DNA of 64,000 nt. It comes from Megachile rotundata (Eukaryota; Arthropoda; Insecta; Hymenoptera; Megachilidae). Shown in pieces: positions 22,961 to 34,463 of this stretch. Position 1 is the first letter of the stretch, and each line of letters opens with the position of its first letter. The position numbers and the translations under genes were made by a program. The stretch covers positions 8,928,001 to 8,992,000 of the forward strand of contig NC_134997.1 of NCBI RefSeq assembly GCF_050947335.1, read 5' to 3'. Under the pieces are notes generated by a model that saw only the letters and a list, made by a program, of their open reading frames with translations, was not told the DNA's origin and did not search any database.

Positions 22961-24442
22961 TGACTGACTTACGTAAATAGTCAGCAGTGGCTCCGTTCTC
23001 AGAAAAACGCCAAGCAACGGAGCTTCGATCCAGTTGGCCGGAGCCTTGCCGGACTTTACCTGGAATCACCGTTCACTGTTCACCCGATACCTATGGCCCC
23101 ACGTAACGCGCCGCGTCGCTTCCGCGATTTCTCGCTCCATGTCGAGGTTTCATCACGCCGCGATTACGCTTCGCACTTTGCCGCGGGACGAAAGGTCCGT
23201 GGGACGAGCCCCGGTGAAAAAGGGAGAGATTGAAAGTTGGAGCGACGGGAGATGCTTCGAAAGGTTGATCGCGAATTTGATATCGTATAACGCGATACAC
23301 CTATCTGAGATGAGATGGAAAGGCGATGCCTTTTCTACTTTTCTTTTTTCACTCACACTTTGACTTTCCATGTTGTACGTTCCACATCGATTGCTGCTCT
23401 TAACGGTCTCAAAATTTTGTCGCGATATTCTTGAGAAAGCTGCATACTTCAAAATGTGATTTGAATTATATCAAATCATGTAACGAACACTTTTGAAATA
23501 ATTTTTGTAAATTGTGTATGAGCTAATTCGATGAAAGTGTAATATTTCACCTAATGCTGGATACGTTCTTGCAAGTCCACATAATGATTGTACATCATCC
23601 TCCTTGCAACTACCATCAAGACACCCAAGATTTTATCAAGTAAAAATTAATCAGATGTGTCAGATCGGAGACGAATAACAAAATGGAGTCCTGTTATATA
23701 AAAAGAGTGGGTGTCTGACATGCATCAAGTAATAATCGCGCGAACGATTTGACGTGAAAAACCATATTGGGCCATCAGAAGCAGGAAAACGTGGAACGAT
23801 AAAACGTCCACGCGTTAGATAGAACCGCAGCAAGTGTCGTTAACTGTAACCGGCACGAATTGATCAGCGTTTACGGTTGGCATGGCGGAGGACGAAGTGG
23901 TGGTATCGCACGTTTGTTTAACGTTCACCAGCAGAAATTTAAAAACTACGAGCGAAACCGAATCGAAGCAGACGGAGTGTGTTTATACGCGGTCAGAGTA
24001 TATTCGATACGGCGTCGGACAAATGTGCGAACTCAATATGAAGTATTTTTAGCGCGGCGCGCTTCGAAAGCGTTCGGCGGCGAACATTCGGCTCGTGATT
24101 TCGAATTATTCACTTCGATCCGTTTCTTCGATGTTTGATATGGTATTGTTCAGAATTGGGCTATTTGCTTACGGTAACCGAGATTTCGTCGTTTGAAAAT
24201 ATTTGGGGAAAAATATTTGGTTGTTTGTTGTTTGCCTGCGATGGCCACATCGTGCGCCCGTCGCGTAGCGAAGGATTCGAGTATTTGATCGATTTTGAAA
24301 GAGATATCAGAGATTCATAGATCTATAACCCTTCAGAATATATCAATTCAGAAATAGACTCAAATTTTTTCAATTTAATAATTTAACAATTTATGTGTTT
24401 TAAAGAACTTGAAATTTATTTAACTTCAAACTAAGAAGTTAA
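22961..24442. other. No gene seen
   Basis: The part from about 22990 to 23340 is GC-richer with frames up to 109 codons on both strands. At 23860-24138 a 92-codon plus-strand frame exists. None shows a recognisable motif. A later NOL4 exon would be expected on the minus strand in this direction, but none was recognised. Confidence 0.4.
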
Positions 24443-24628
24443 CACTAAAACTACCAAACCAGTCAAATGACTGCTTCGCAAGTTTATTAGGTACACATTT
24501 TGTTAAAGTACCTTCCTTGAAATCAACATTGATTTTCATCAAGATAAAGAATAAATGTGTGTCCTAATTTATGTTTCGTTCGTTTACTATTTATTTTTTA
24601 ATTTCACTATGTGTCGGTAGGTTTAGTG
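24443..24628. mobile_element. 186-bp TTAA element (piggyBac-like MITE)
   Basis: The left end CACTAAAACTACC (24443-24455) is preceded by TTAA. The right end GGTAGGTTTAGTG (24616-24628) is followed by TTAC, probably a mutated TTAA. The two ends are inverted repeats matching at 12 of 13 positions. Just inside the left end lies the hairpin CAGTCAAATGACTG. TTAA target duplications are typical of the piggyBac superfamily, and the small size without a coding frame makes it non-autonomous. It sits about 240 bp beyond the NOL4 exon donor, inside the inferred intron. Confidence 0.65.
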
Positions 24629-24862
24629 TTACATATCCTATTTTAAAGCATTCTACCTAATTTCATGAATATCTAAAAAAACCTGTTCCAAGAGTATATC
24701 TGCAAATTTTCAAACTAGCAAGAGCTTCGCAAGCGAAGAAAATGCCCTTGCCTTAATTCCCGAATTTCCCGGAACCGATCGTTCATCGCCGCAAAATTGC
24801 AGCCTCCGTGAAGCTGAAACCAGCTACGACCGCGAAAAGCACGATAATCCACTCAGACAGAG

Positions 24863-24869
24863 ACTCACC
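24863..24869 (-). other. 5' splice site of the NOL4 exon
   Basis: On the minus strand the sequence reads AAG/GTGAGT, a near-perfect donor. The intron begins at 24868. The coding part before it is exactly 352 codons, so the splice phase is 0. If it were not spliced, the frame would run only 14 more codons to a stop. Confidence 0.85.
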
Positions 24870-25924
24870 TTGTTGTGCGGCAGCTGTGTGGGCACGTACA
24901 ACGGCGGATCCAATCCGGGGCTCGTCACTGCATGACGGCCGATAATCCTGTCCGCTGGTTTCGCGTCGTATCCTTCCGGTTGGCCGATGTGGAAGCCCTT
25001 GCTCTTCACCCAAAATCGGAATTTACTGTTCTCGGCACTGTTCACCTCCTCCCCCCTCAATGTCCTCAATATACGCGCGTACTTTTTGATCGTGATCGTT
25101 TTGGTCTTGGCCAAGTCGCCGTAAGTCTTGATCACCCACGGTTGATACGCGTTAAACATACCGTCGTTCTGAAACTTCTTGGGCAGTCCGGCACTGTCGG
25201 TTTGTCCCTTCTGCATCCCGAAGGCCGCGGAGCCGTTTACACCCGGGGTGATGCCCGTGAACGGCATGGGTACGTTCTTGGAGTCCATCACGTTGCCCGC
25301 GTTCCCGTTGCCGACGTAGCCGCCGTTGAGACCCGCGGAGGCGCTCGAGCTGAGAGATCCGCCGGTCATGTTCGAGATGTCCAGGTACGACACGGACGAG
25401 CTCTTGCCGAGGTTGGTCGCGTTCCCGACGAACGTCGCCATCGACGAGGACATGTACGGAATCGGGGTGGGCATGCTGAGGCCCCCGGCACATAGGCCGG
25501 CGTTTGGACTGGGCGCCATGCTCAGACCGGGTACGGACGCGTACGTGGACACGTCGGACATGTTCGTCGAGGCTGTCCAGCTGGTGGACAAAACGCCGTT
25601 GCTCGTCACGTCCGTGTTGGACACGGAGGTCTTGGACTGCGCGTTAGACCTGGACACGGATCCTCCTCGGCTCTTGGACGCAGGGCTGCTCTCCGGGGAC
25701 GACGTCTTGGAGGCGTTCGTGGACGTCCCGCGGGATTTCTTCGCCGGCGGCTCGTCCCGTGTGCCGTTCATCGAGTTCAGGTTACCATGGGACGGGCTGT
25801 TGTTGTTCTCGGACCTTGAACGCTTGCTGGACGAGCCGGTGGCCGCGGACGTGGATTGGCTCGACGGGGTCGGCGAATTGTTCACCGGCACTCTGCGACG
25901 GAGACCCATTGTCGCGCTGGCCAT
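24869..25924 (-). CDS. NOL4: NOL4 (nucleolar protein 4) homologue, first coding exon (partial)
   Basis: This exon encodes the first 352 residues of a NOL4/NOL4L family nuclear protein, whose molecular role is poorly defined. Residues 257-352 match the conserved NOL4 N-terminal domain: TYGDLAKTKTITIKKY (267-282), then GEEVNSAENSKFRFWVKSKG (291-310), then an LYVP motif (342-345). Residues 1-250 are Ser/Thr/Asn-rich and probably disordered, with basic clusters SSSKRSRS and PPAKKSRG that could act as nuclear localisation signals. The start is supported by an in-frame TAG four codons upstream (25934-25936), A at -3 and G at +4. Vertebrate members, as I recall them, begin almost directly at the conserved domain, so the long extension is notable. 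The exon ends at a GTGAGT donor; later exons (the rest of the domain and the C-terminal part) were not recognised in the window. Family assignment is confident; function is not shown. Confidence 0.88.
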
Positions 25925-26300
25925 TATTCCCGGCTATATTTAGTGAACGCCCGGTCGCTAGCAGGTTTCTCTGACGATCGATTTCACACTGTCACCAGTT
26001 CACCGTCCGCGTCGTCGTCGATCACCGAAACCGTCAGCCGCCAGCATTATAGTTCGGACGAGTATGTACGCGAGACGAGCTACCCGAATGCTGGCCACAC
26101 GGACGCACACCGTGGACGATGGGTTGTTGTCCTCGCTTCCGGGACGCCAGGAAAATCGACGAACTTCTCTCTCCCGTCGGAGTCTGCGAAAGAAAAAGAA
26201 CACGTGACAAGTGGAATTAGCTATGCACGATTAAGCGGCGGAAACGTTTAAACGAGGGCGCCGCTAATGGACTAGCGGGCAAGTAGGTGGAAACCCGGCT
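25925..26300 (-). promoter_or_regulatory. 5' UTR and possible proximal promoter of the NOL4 homologue
   Basis: The DNA immediately upstream of the start codon is GC-rich and CpG-containing with no frame continuing into the gene. No clear polypyrimidine tract and AG were seen next to the start, so the leader may be continuous with the exon. No TATA box or initiator could be placed with confidence. Confidence 0.4.
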
Positions 26301-28135
26301 CGAACTTGGGGCGGGGACGCGACGGATAATATGCGGCTGAAATTCACCTACGAAATTGCTTTCTGCCTTGGAGGATTCCTTTTTTTGAAATAACGTGACA
26401 CGCGTTAAAAAATCGAATTTGATTCCCCGAGCGAAAGTGGATGGTCGCAGCTGATAGCAGCCGAGTTTTAACTTTTAAACAGAGTTAAAAACTACCCTCC
26501 GACTTTTCAGCGCCAGACTGCGGAGAATTTAGCTATTTGTTCTTGTAAGCAAGGGTGCACCGATTTAAAGGTAGAATGTCGATTCGTTCATGAAAGCGAT
26601 GATCTTAATAAACTTCGACAGCTTCGATGGCTTTTCAACGCGTCAGAATCCTTATCCGTTTGTGAAGACTGTTAGAAGACTGTCAGTCAGGATTAAGTCT
26701 AACAGCTCTATGAGTTACTCAAATGATAGTGTTAAAAAGTCATACGATTTAAATCCAATCTCATGATACAATGATGCAAATTTTTATAAATTGTGTTGTT
26801 AATAGACGCCATCAAATTTTTATTTCACCTCATTGAAATTTTGAACTAATGGTGATTATTTTACAAAAAGGTGATAAAATATAATTTTGGATTGACGAGT
26901 ATATACGTCGAAGTTAGGCGATTAAAGATTCCGTAGTTGGGGCACGTAGACTCATCGGGAAATAAAAATGACAAGAATCTTGCGGTGTTTTCTGATACCC
27001 GAAAACGGCACGTGTACCGCTACCTCAATATGGCGGGCGTACTCGACACGCGAAGGAAGTTCGTGGCTGGTTAAATAACCGGTTTCCTAATTCGTCGCGC
27101 CGTCCGAGTCCCGCTCGTGTTTAATTGCATACCATCTATGTCGCCTTGCCGCCGTTCTAACACCTGTCTTACGAAAATCCATTAGCAGCGCGCATGCACA
27201 AGCCCGAATAGTCGGCTGACGGGGAAATTTGTAGCCATGGTCGCGAACGGTTAGACCCACCATTACAACCCTCCTTTTCACACTTTACTCTATCTGATCG
27301 ATCGTCAAAACGCACTAAAAAAAACTCGAAAGAATTTTCACTTCATAGATATTCCAAAATTTAACTCTTCTGAGTCAAAAACCATAATGCATAATTATTT
27401 AAAGCATAATCAATTCCAAATAATTTGTCCTTCTGAGGAAATGTATAATTGCTTGTCTCAAGAGATGATAAAAATAAAAGATCATAAAAATTCCGTCCTA
27501 CACGAATACCAAAATTTGGTAACTTTGCCAATTTTTTGATAATAAAAAAAACAATTCGAGATAATCTTTCAAAGATCTCAATTATCTCGGAGCACTTTCC
27601 CAGCAAAGTAAAAAAAACGCGGAACACGAAAATGGAGAAGCGAACTTTTAACATCCCCCAGTGAACACGTTCTCTCCTTCCCGCGTTACGCCCCATGATT
27701 CCAGCCCTATCTGAGATCAAACTAACCCCCCTGTCGGGCTGTTATGATCGAGACGAGACCCCCTTCGATTAGGGGATGGAATCGCTGAAACGCGTTTCGT
27801 GCATCTCGGTTGAAGCCCAACCCCCCGTAACGGCACGACTATTAATGATGTTTGGTCTGGGCGAGATATGGAATTTTTATGTCTCGTACTTCTTTTTCTA
27901 GCACGCACCTTTGTTAATATTCGTCTATTTATTGTAACTTTACTATGAAAATTTACATGACATTTCGGTGCATTAAGGTTATGAAGTTTTCTCAGAACTT
28001 TTATGTATTCAACTTAATTTTTCAACCCCTTGCCCCGTGATTCGTCAGGTGCAACCGACAGAACTAATCAGGGCTACACTTATTAAAACAGACGGAGAAA
28101 GTTGAAATTTTATGAGAATTTTATCACAAGCTTAG
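26301..28135. other. No gene seen
   Basis: Mixed-composition DNA upstream of the NOL4 exon. A near-palindrome GACGAGTATATACGTCG at about 26895 resembles the 16-bp palindromes of 13.5 kb. A 119-codon minus-strand frame (27361-27720) in AT-rich DNA has no recognisable motif. CATTAATA-like and homopolymer stretches are frequent. Confidence 0.4.
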
Positions 28136-28139
28136 CTAA

Positions 28140-28625
28140 AATACAAGTGCGTCATGAGTGCGTCACGAGTGTATCACAAGTGCGTCACAAATATCATATC
28201 AATTTGTTATCAATTTGTCACAAATGTGACATGAGTATATCAGAAGTTCGTCATGAGTGCGTCAGGAGTACAACATGAATCCGTCATGAGTGCGTCACGA
28301 GCGCATCTTGAGTGTGTCATGAATTCATCATGAATACGTCATGAATGTGTTAAGAATGCAACATGAGTCTGTCACGAATGCGCCATGAGTGCGTCATGAA
28401 TACGTCAAGAGTACGTCACGAGTGTCATAGGTGTACCATAAGTGCGTCACGAATACGTCAGGGCTGCAATATGAGTGCGTCATAAGTGCATAATGAGTGC
28501 GTTACAAATGCGTCAGGTCTGCAATATGAGTGCGTCACGAGTGCGTCATAAATGCATAATGAGTGCGTCACGAATACGTCAGAACTGCAACACGAGTGCG
28601 TCAAGAGTGCGTCACTACTCAGACA
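28140..28625. repeat. 11-bp satellite (AGTGCGTCATG)n
   Basis: About forty degenerate copies of AGTGCGTCACG / AGTGCGTCATG in 11-bp steps, with variants such as AATACGTCA and CTGCAATATG. A satellite with the same 11-bp unit lies at 53765-54335. Confidence 0.9.
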
Positions 28626-29708
28626 CGTAAAAATAATGCAAGGAACGAAACCGAGAATACGTCACCGTTGCTATCAGTAGACCTTCCAGTCGGTAATTAA
28701 TCCATAATTAAACGGTAACAATAAAATTGGACCGTGCTACTAAAACGTTAATATTAGCTCGGTATCTAAATAAATGTAGTCGCTATCAGTTAGTGGCGAA
28801 CGTTTCGAGACAAGCTTGTCGAAAAAGGTAATTAGAGCAGCCAGCTCGGATAAGTGAAGCAGATTTTGTTTTCCCGTAATTATCGCGCACGATACGACAA
28901 CCGTAACGAACGGAGATACATAGAGATAGCCTGTGTCAGATAATCGCGAAGTAAAGCCAACGGCGTACACTAATTCAATAAGACCGATCGAACTATACTC
29001 CACGATAGCCTGAATCGCATAATGAACTCGCCGCGACGTATCCGCAGCTCCTTCAGATAACAGAAGCCGAGAGAACCGCGGACAACGATTCGAGAGAGAG
29101 ATCTACAATCGTGAAAATCCGTTTTGCGGCCATATCTTAGCAACGTTACAACGATCTCCAGCCAATAAAATTGAAATTATCTTTCCTCGGATAAAGATAT
29201 CCAACCGGCGGAGCCACGAACGGGGAGAACGTGTTTCTGGCATAATTTTGTTTCGTTAAAAAGGCTCCGCTGTCACTCATCGCTGACACTCGAATTCAAG
29301 AACGCTCGTTTAATACGCCGTTCTTTCGGCGAAGTTGAAGAACTTGCTCGTCACGGCCGACGAGAAAGAAGACGGGAAAATGCTCGTTTTCGAAGATGGT
29401 CGCCGCCAGTTACGAAGGATTAGAATCCGAGGGAACGATAACGAAGCGAGTCCAAGAAGGGAGCCGATGAAACGAGGCCGATAGCCTCGACGCGATATAG
29501 AAACGCTCCTTTAGGTGGCAGAAACGAGGTCTTTAGCGCGGTGGCTTAAGACGCCGCACCAGCTTACTGTAAATTATCTTCTGCGTCATTATCAAAGATT
29601 GCGCGCGCGACCAGGAATGAAAATTGAGGGAAAATCGTTGCGGGACGAGGCCTATTCTTCTCAAGCCTTCATCTTTCGTCTTCTTTGCAGAAAACCGACG
29701 TGATGCTG
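28626..29708. other. No gene seen
   Basis: Moderately GC-rich DNA. An 87-codon minus-strand frame (28740-29003) has a hydrophobic start but no recognisable family. AAGATGGTCGCCGCC at about 29394 resembles a YY1/Pho-type word. No exon is supported. Confidence 0.4.
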
Positions 29709-30440
29709 AACAGTCTACAGCAGATTTGTGTGTGAAAGATACTTTGTTTGTGGATACTTGTCTAGGATGTTAGATAGCCATAGGTAGATTGAGGATTAAA
29801 GTAGACGTGTTGAGGTAGATCAAAGAAATGGATGTTTATTTGGATATTTCTGTTTTGGAATTTATATACATCTTCTGGATGTATAATATTGCTAACTTAG
29901 GGAATCTATATTGGTAACTTCTTGCATTCTAAATTCCTAACTTCAGAAAAACTCAAGTCTCCAAATTTGCAAATGACCACACCCAAATTTCCTAAATTGT
30001 CAAATCCCAAAATCACCTTTACACATCACTCCTCCACTTTATTTCCCAAGCTTCTTAAACTATCAAGACCCTAAATTTCCAAATTCTCAAACCTTCATAT
30101 TCTTGAACGTCCAAATTCCCATATCTTTAATTTCCAAGTTAGCAAATCCCCACATCCAAAATTACCAAACTGCAAAATCTTTAGCCTAAGTCCCTAACTT
30201 CTCCAATTGCTGTCCCCTAAATTTCCAAATCCCTATATCCTAAAATCTCCAAATCCTCAGATCTTCAATCTCCAATCTCCACATCCAAAATTCGCAAACT
30301 CCCAAATCTACCTTCCCACATCCCTAAATCTCCAAACCCAAAATGTTCAAACAGTAAAACTCCCTATTCCCAAAACCTGTCCAAACCTCCCAAAACCCAA
30401 AATCTGTCATAATCCCCACATCAGCAAATAGGTCCACACC
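29709..30440. repeat. Foldback-arm remnant and CCAAATTTCC word array
   Basis: ACAGTCTACAGCAGATTTG at 29710-29728 resembles the arm of the foldback element at 15.0 kb. From about 29930 to 30440 the DNA is filled with CCTAAATTTCC, CTCCAAAT and CCCAAAATC words, matching the orientation of that element's right half. The layout fits a rearranged or one-sided relative. A 74-codon plus-strand frame at 30207-30431 repeats short Pro/Asn/Lys peptides and is not a gene. Confidence 0.4.
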
Positions 30441-30849
30441 GTCCCTATTCCCTGACCACCAGAAATCGAAGAGGAACAAACAAGGGACCGCCTTGACACG
30501 GCTCTCAGGAGATAATCAGATACGTCTAATCAACCGGCTGTCTGGAAAAAACTAGATCCTTGAAATTGCCCGCATGCTGCGGAATTCAGATATCGCGCAG
30601 CAACGGACCGAGGAATGTCGCCGGCACGAAGCAGCGTAAGCTGCTGCGGTCGCAGGTAAAATTGGAGCGGTCGAGGCTGAACCGAGCGATGGATGCCGAC
30701 GCTGGAGCCCGTTAACGCTTTGACTGCGACGCTAAATTCGCTGAATGTTCCAGTATGCGGTCATTTTATTTTCGACGATTCTAGTTTATTGCTCTGATAA
30801 TATTCGGTCACGTTCTGCCACTTCATGATGCAGACGCGGACTTGCGGTT
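30441..30849. other. No gene seen
   Basis: GC-richer DNA with no supported exon. GTTAACGCTTTGACTGCGAC at about 30711 resembles a TTAA-type element end, but no partner end was found. Confidence 0.3.
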
Positions 30850-31065
30850 TATAAGTAGAAATCGTTCTGTGGATTGTAGTTAATAGTCAATATATGACAT
30901 AGTCCACATAGTCTATATAGTCCATGTTGTTGGTACAAACCACTCTATAAGTAGATATAATTCTGTGGATTGTAAATACTCAATATATGACATAGTCCAC
31001 ATAATCCATCAAGACATGTTGGTATAAACTACTCTGTGATGTGATATACTATGTAGCCTATATCA
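30850..31065. repeat. ~107-bp tandem duplication
   Basis: Two copies of a unit with ATAAGTAGA, TTCTGTGGATTGTA, CAATATATGACATAGTCCAC and ATGTTGGTA lie side by side, with small deletions in the second. Confidence 0.75.
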
Positions 31066-31619
31066 GGTCTATGGTAGGGTGAGGCACTTGAAGCTACCTG
31101 AATAACTTGGCTGCTATTGGTGACTCAATACATGAAAAAACTGGTAACATCAGATGAGTCCCTTACACCAAATAATTTAGCCTGATGTATTTTTCCTGTC
31201 ATCAATAACGAAGTCATTCAGGTGTCCTTACCCTCTATTTAGAGTCCACATCAAGATTAAAGTACTCTATAATATCGTATAGTGTAAAATACCAATAGAC
31301 ACAAAAAATATCTTTCCAAGTACATTAACAAGTTAACCAACGCCAAATGTAATAGCCAAATACCTCCCCAATTTTTGATTCATCAGAACCATCCAAACCG
31401 ACGATGCTAATACGTCCCACTCGTGCCATTCGCCGACAATCAGTTTTCCGGCAGGAAATAAAAAAAACAGCGGAAAATATAGCGAGTACAATAACGAAAG
31501 TTAAATGATTCGCTGTCGGACAATTAATAGGTCCTTTCAAATGACGAGTTAACCAATCGTCGTTCCGCAAATCCAATGATCCGAAAACAGTTTACGTTTT
31601 TGTCCCATTAATTATTTCT
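31066..31619. other. No gene seen
   Basis: Ordinary AT-rich DNA; an 83-codon minus-strand frame (31325-31576) shows no recognisable motif. Confidence 0.35.
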
Positions 31620-32500
31620 CGTTAGCAACGTAGCGGGTGAATTTTTCCGGCGAAAACTCGAAAACCAATTCCCGTCCCGATTTTCCGCGAGGCCGTCCGT
31701 CCCAATTGGCCGCTAAACGCTAAACGCCTCTCGCCAATTTGCCGCGCGTCACCCACGTCCAGGACGTGCAATCGATTATCGTGGTCGAAACTCACGGCAG
31801 TCGATACCGGATACGATATAACCCGGGCTTCGATAACAAGCCCGCGCTCCTTTTGGTGGCAGAAACCAGGTCCTCGGCGAGGACGCAGACCCGGCTTAAA
31901 GCCACACACAAGTCACGTACCGGCATGGGACCACCAAGTATTATGGCGCGTCCTCCACCCTTCCAGACCTCTCCCTCGACCTTTTCTCTCTCTCTCTCTC
32001 TCTCGCTGTAGACCCGTCATATACATATTACGTGGCGTATAATGTAGGTGCCGCTTGCACACCGAGGCGGCCCGGTGTCACGCTACGTGCTTCCTGCCCG
32101 CAGGCCATGGTGTGACAAAAGGCCTTATGTCCGCCCGCTCGTGGAACACTCGTGATCGCAATGTGTAATCAAGCTCGCATGGCCACTGTATTACCACGTA
32201 CATCTACCGTGGCCCGCGGCCATCCGCCTGTACGTGCACGAGCCACACGCACGCGAATACGCGCCGCTTTTGGCCGGCCGTTTCCCGCGCAGGACGCGAC
32301 CACCCTCCATTTCGCCCCCCCCTTCCACCACCTTCGCTCCTCGATCGGTTTCGCAAACCCGGCTATCGGCGCCCACTTTTCTACTTGATTCGTCTCGCCG
32401 TACACCGTATACCGCGCCCAAAAGTGACCGCTTTTCGAGGCGCACCTCTTGCCGGACACTCGCCGCTCTTTTATGAACCGTTCACGGACTACGGCGATGA
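31620..32500. promoter_or_regulatory. CpG-rich island with a (CT)n tract
   Basis: GC- and CpG-rich DNA with a pure CT dinucleotide run at about 31985-32003 followed by CGCTGTAG, which resembles an acceptor but may be chance. Frames of 78-96 codons overlap on both strands with no known motif. GAGA-type runs are common in insect promoters, so a regulatory role is possible but unproven. Confidence 0.3.
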
Positions 32501-32504
32501 TTAG

Positions 32505-32605
32505 TGGTCGGCTACTTCGCTCGCTTAGTAGTCGGGCATTTTCCTCTCTTTATGGTCGGCTACTTCGCTTAGTGGTCGGACACTCGCTTAGTAGTCGGAT
32601 TTTAG
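32505..32605. repeat. Short repeat of GTGGTCGGCTACTTCGCT units
   Basis: Words TTAGTGGTCGG, GCTACTTCGCT and TTAGTAGTCGG recur four to five times in about 100 bp. Confidence 0.7.
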
Positions 32606-33289
32606 CTGAAGGAAGACATATTTGGTCACTTTCGAAACATTCTTCCTTATTCACCAAATGCGAGGCGATGGAAGATGAAATGATTTCTGGATTAAAAATG
32701 TGGTCATAGTTTGAAATTAATTCCCAGCGACTGCTGTAGTTACTGAAAGTATAGTCTTACTTCGCAATGTATGTGTGTAGTGTTGCAAATGTAGGGTCAT
32801 ACTTGCATTGGTAATATATAGTTGTACTTTCTGTTGCAAATATGTGGTTATACTTTGCACCGCACATGTGCAGTTATAATTTCGACAATGTATGTTTAGC
32901 TATACATGTGTACATGTATGTGCACTTTGTATCACATATGTACTTCCATACTTCTTAATCTATACTTCTTACTATAGCTACACCACACGTTGTGTATAGT
33001 GTTTTGCATTGTAAATGTACAGTTACACTTTTGCATTTTTTGTATGACCGTTTGGTTGTCAGATAATTGCGTTTTTCCTGTTTCATATCGAGAAGTATCA
33101 GGCAATCGGTTTCAGACCGAGCATGAGCGATAAAATAACGTCCGTTGATCAAAATCGTTGCGAGTGTCGTGTATAAAACTTGTGTTATGTCCACCCGCCA
33201 TTAGATGAGCCCTGACGGCTTGCGGAACAAAATGGAGGTGTCATCTTTTAGCGCGGGAGATGTTCACATATTTTTAATGTGGATTAACT
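32606..33289. other. No gene seen; weak repeat of GTAGTTATACTT words
   Basis: Between about 32750 and 33030 degenerate words such as TGTTGCAAATGT and GTTATACTTTGCA recur without a clean period. No coding evidence. Confidence 0.35.
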
Positions 33290-34115
33290 GTTTTCTATAG
33301 TTGTCATATAGCAATTGTTTGGATGTGATATACATTATGTAGCAATTGTCTGAATATAATATATATTATTAGCAGTTGTGTATACATATGTGTATCATAT
33401 AGCAATTGTCTTATACGTCACATATGTGTATCATATAGTATGTGTTTATACACATATGTGTATCATATAGCAATTGTCTTATACGTCACATATATGTATC
33501 ATACAGTATGTGTCTATACACATATGTGTATCATATAGTATGTGTCTATACACATATGTGTATCATATAGCAATTGTCTTATACGTCACATATGTGTATT
33601 ATATATTATGTGTCTGTACATCATATGTGGATATCATACAGCAATTGTCTATACTTCATATATGAATATTGTATAGCAATCGTCTACATGTACGTCATAT
33701 ATGGACATCATACAGCAATTGTCTACGTATACGTCATATATGGACATCATACAGCAATTGTCTACATATACGTCATATATGGACATCATACAGCAATTGT
33801 CTATACATCACATATGTGTATCATATAGTATGTGTCTGCATATCATATATGTTCATCATACAGCAATTGTCTGTACATCACATATGTCTATCATATAGCA
33901 ACTGTCTATACCTCACATATGTGCATCATACAATTGCCTACACATCATATATGTTCATCATACAGCAATTGACTATACATCACACACCAATTGTCTATAC
34001 ATCATATAACAATTATGTGAACATAACATACATCATATAGCAATTGTGTATACACCATATACGTCATATAGTAATTGCCTATACAACATACAGCAATTGT
34101 CTATAAATTGAAATT
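33290..34115. repeat. ~39-bp satellite around CATACAGCAATTGTCTA
   Basis: About twenty degenerate copies carry CATATAGCAATTGTCT, followed by ACGTCATATATGGA or ACACATATGTGTAT. Three copies at about 33690-33806 are almost identical with a 39-bp period. Repetitive frames on the plus strand (up to 123 codons) follow the 13-residue period and are not considered genes. Confidence 0.9.
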
Positions 34116-34426
34116 ACTTATATGGTCCCTTTCGTGGTTTGCAACGTTAATTTATGTGTTACAGTCTGCAAAGCATGGTGGTAGCTTATAGCATATTTAC
34201 AACTGAATACAGAAATATTGCATAGTAGTGCTTTTATGCTTCCAGGTGTTTTAAACGTTTAACTATGGACATGTGTTCATATTTTCAGGTGTTCCTTACG
34301 CTGTTTGATGTTTCTCAATAATTTTATGACGATCAGTTTACTATGCATTTCATCTGTTCTTACTGATTCTGAAACCTGCTCCAATATTTTAACAAAAGTT
34401 TAATTCTATAAACAGTGACAAAGTTA
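34116..34426. other. No gene seen
   Basis: AT-rich DNA between a satellite and a TTAA-hairpin terminus. It may include the body of a small element ending at 34463, but its left end is not clear. Confidence 0.3.
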
Positions 34427-34463
34427 TGACGCACCGTGCGTCATCAAAATGACAAAGGATTAA
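34427..34463 (-). mobile_element. TTAA-hairpin terminus, extending leftward
   Basis: The palindrome TGACGCACCGTGCGTCA (34427-34443) is followed by a 16-bp spacer and TTAA at 34460-34463. Read on the minus strand, this end aligns with the plus-strand end at 35709-35744: TTAA, a TTT-rich spacer, then the same TGACGCAC/GTGCGTCA palindrome and a GTCAC-like tail. This suggests two members of one small-element family in opposite orientation. The superfamily is inferred from the TTAA only. Confidence 0.45.

Noticed and set aside
28140..28625. CRISPR-like array of direct repeats
   Set aside because: The repeats are contiguous 11-bp units with no unique spacers, and the genome is eukaryotic.
31985..32012. 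Splice acceptor after the CT dinucleotide run
   Set aside because: A CT microsatellite followed by TAG mimics an acceptor by chance; no matching open frame or donor was found.
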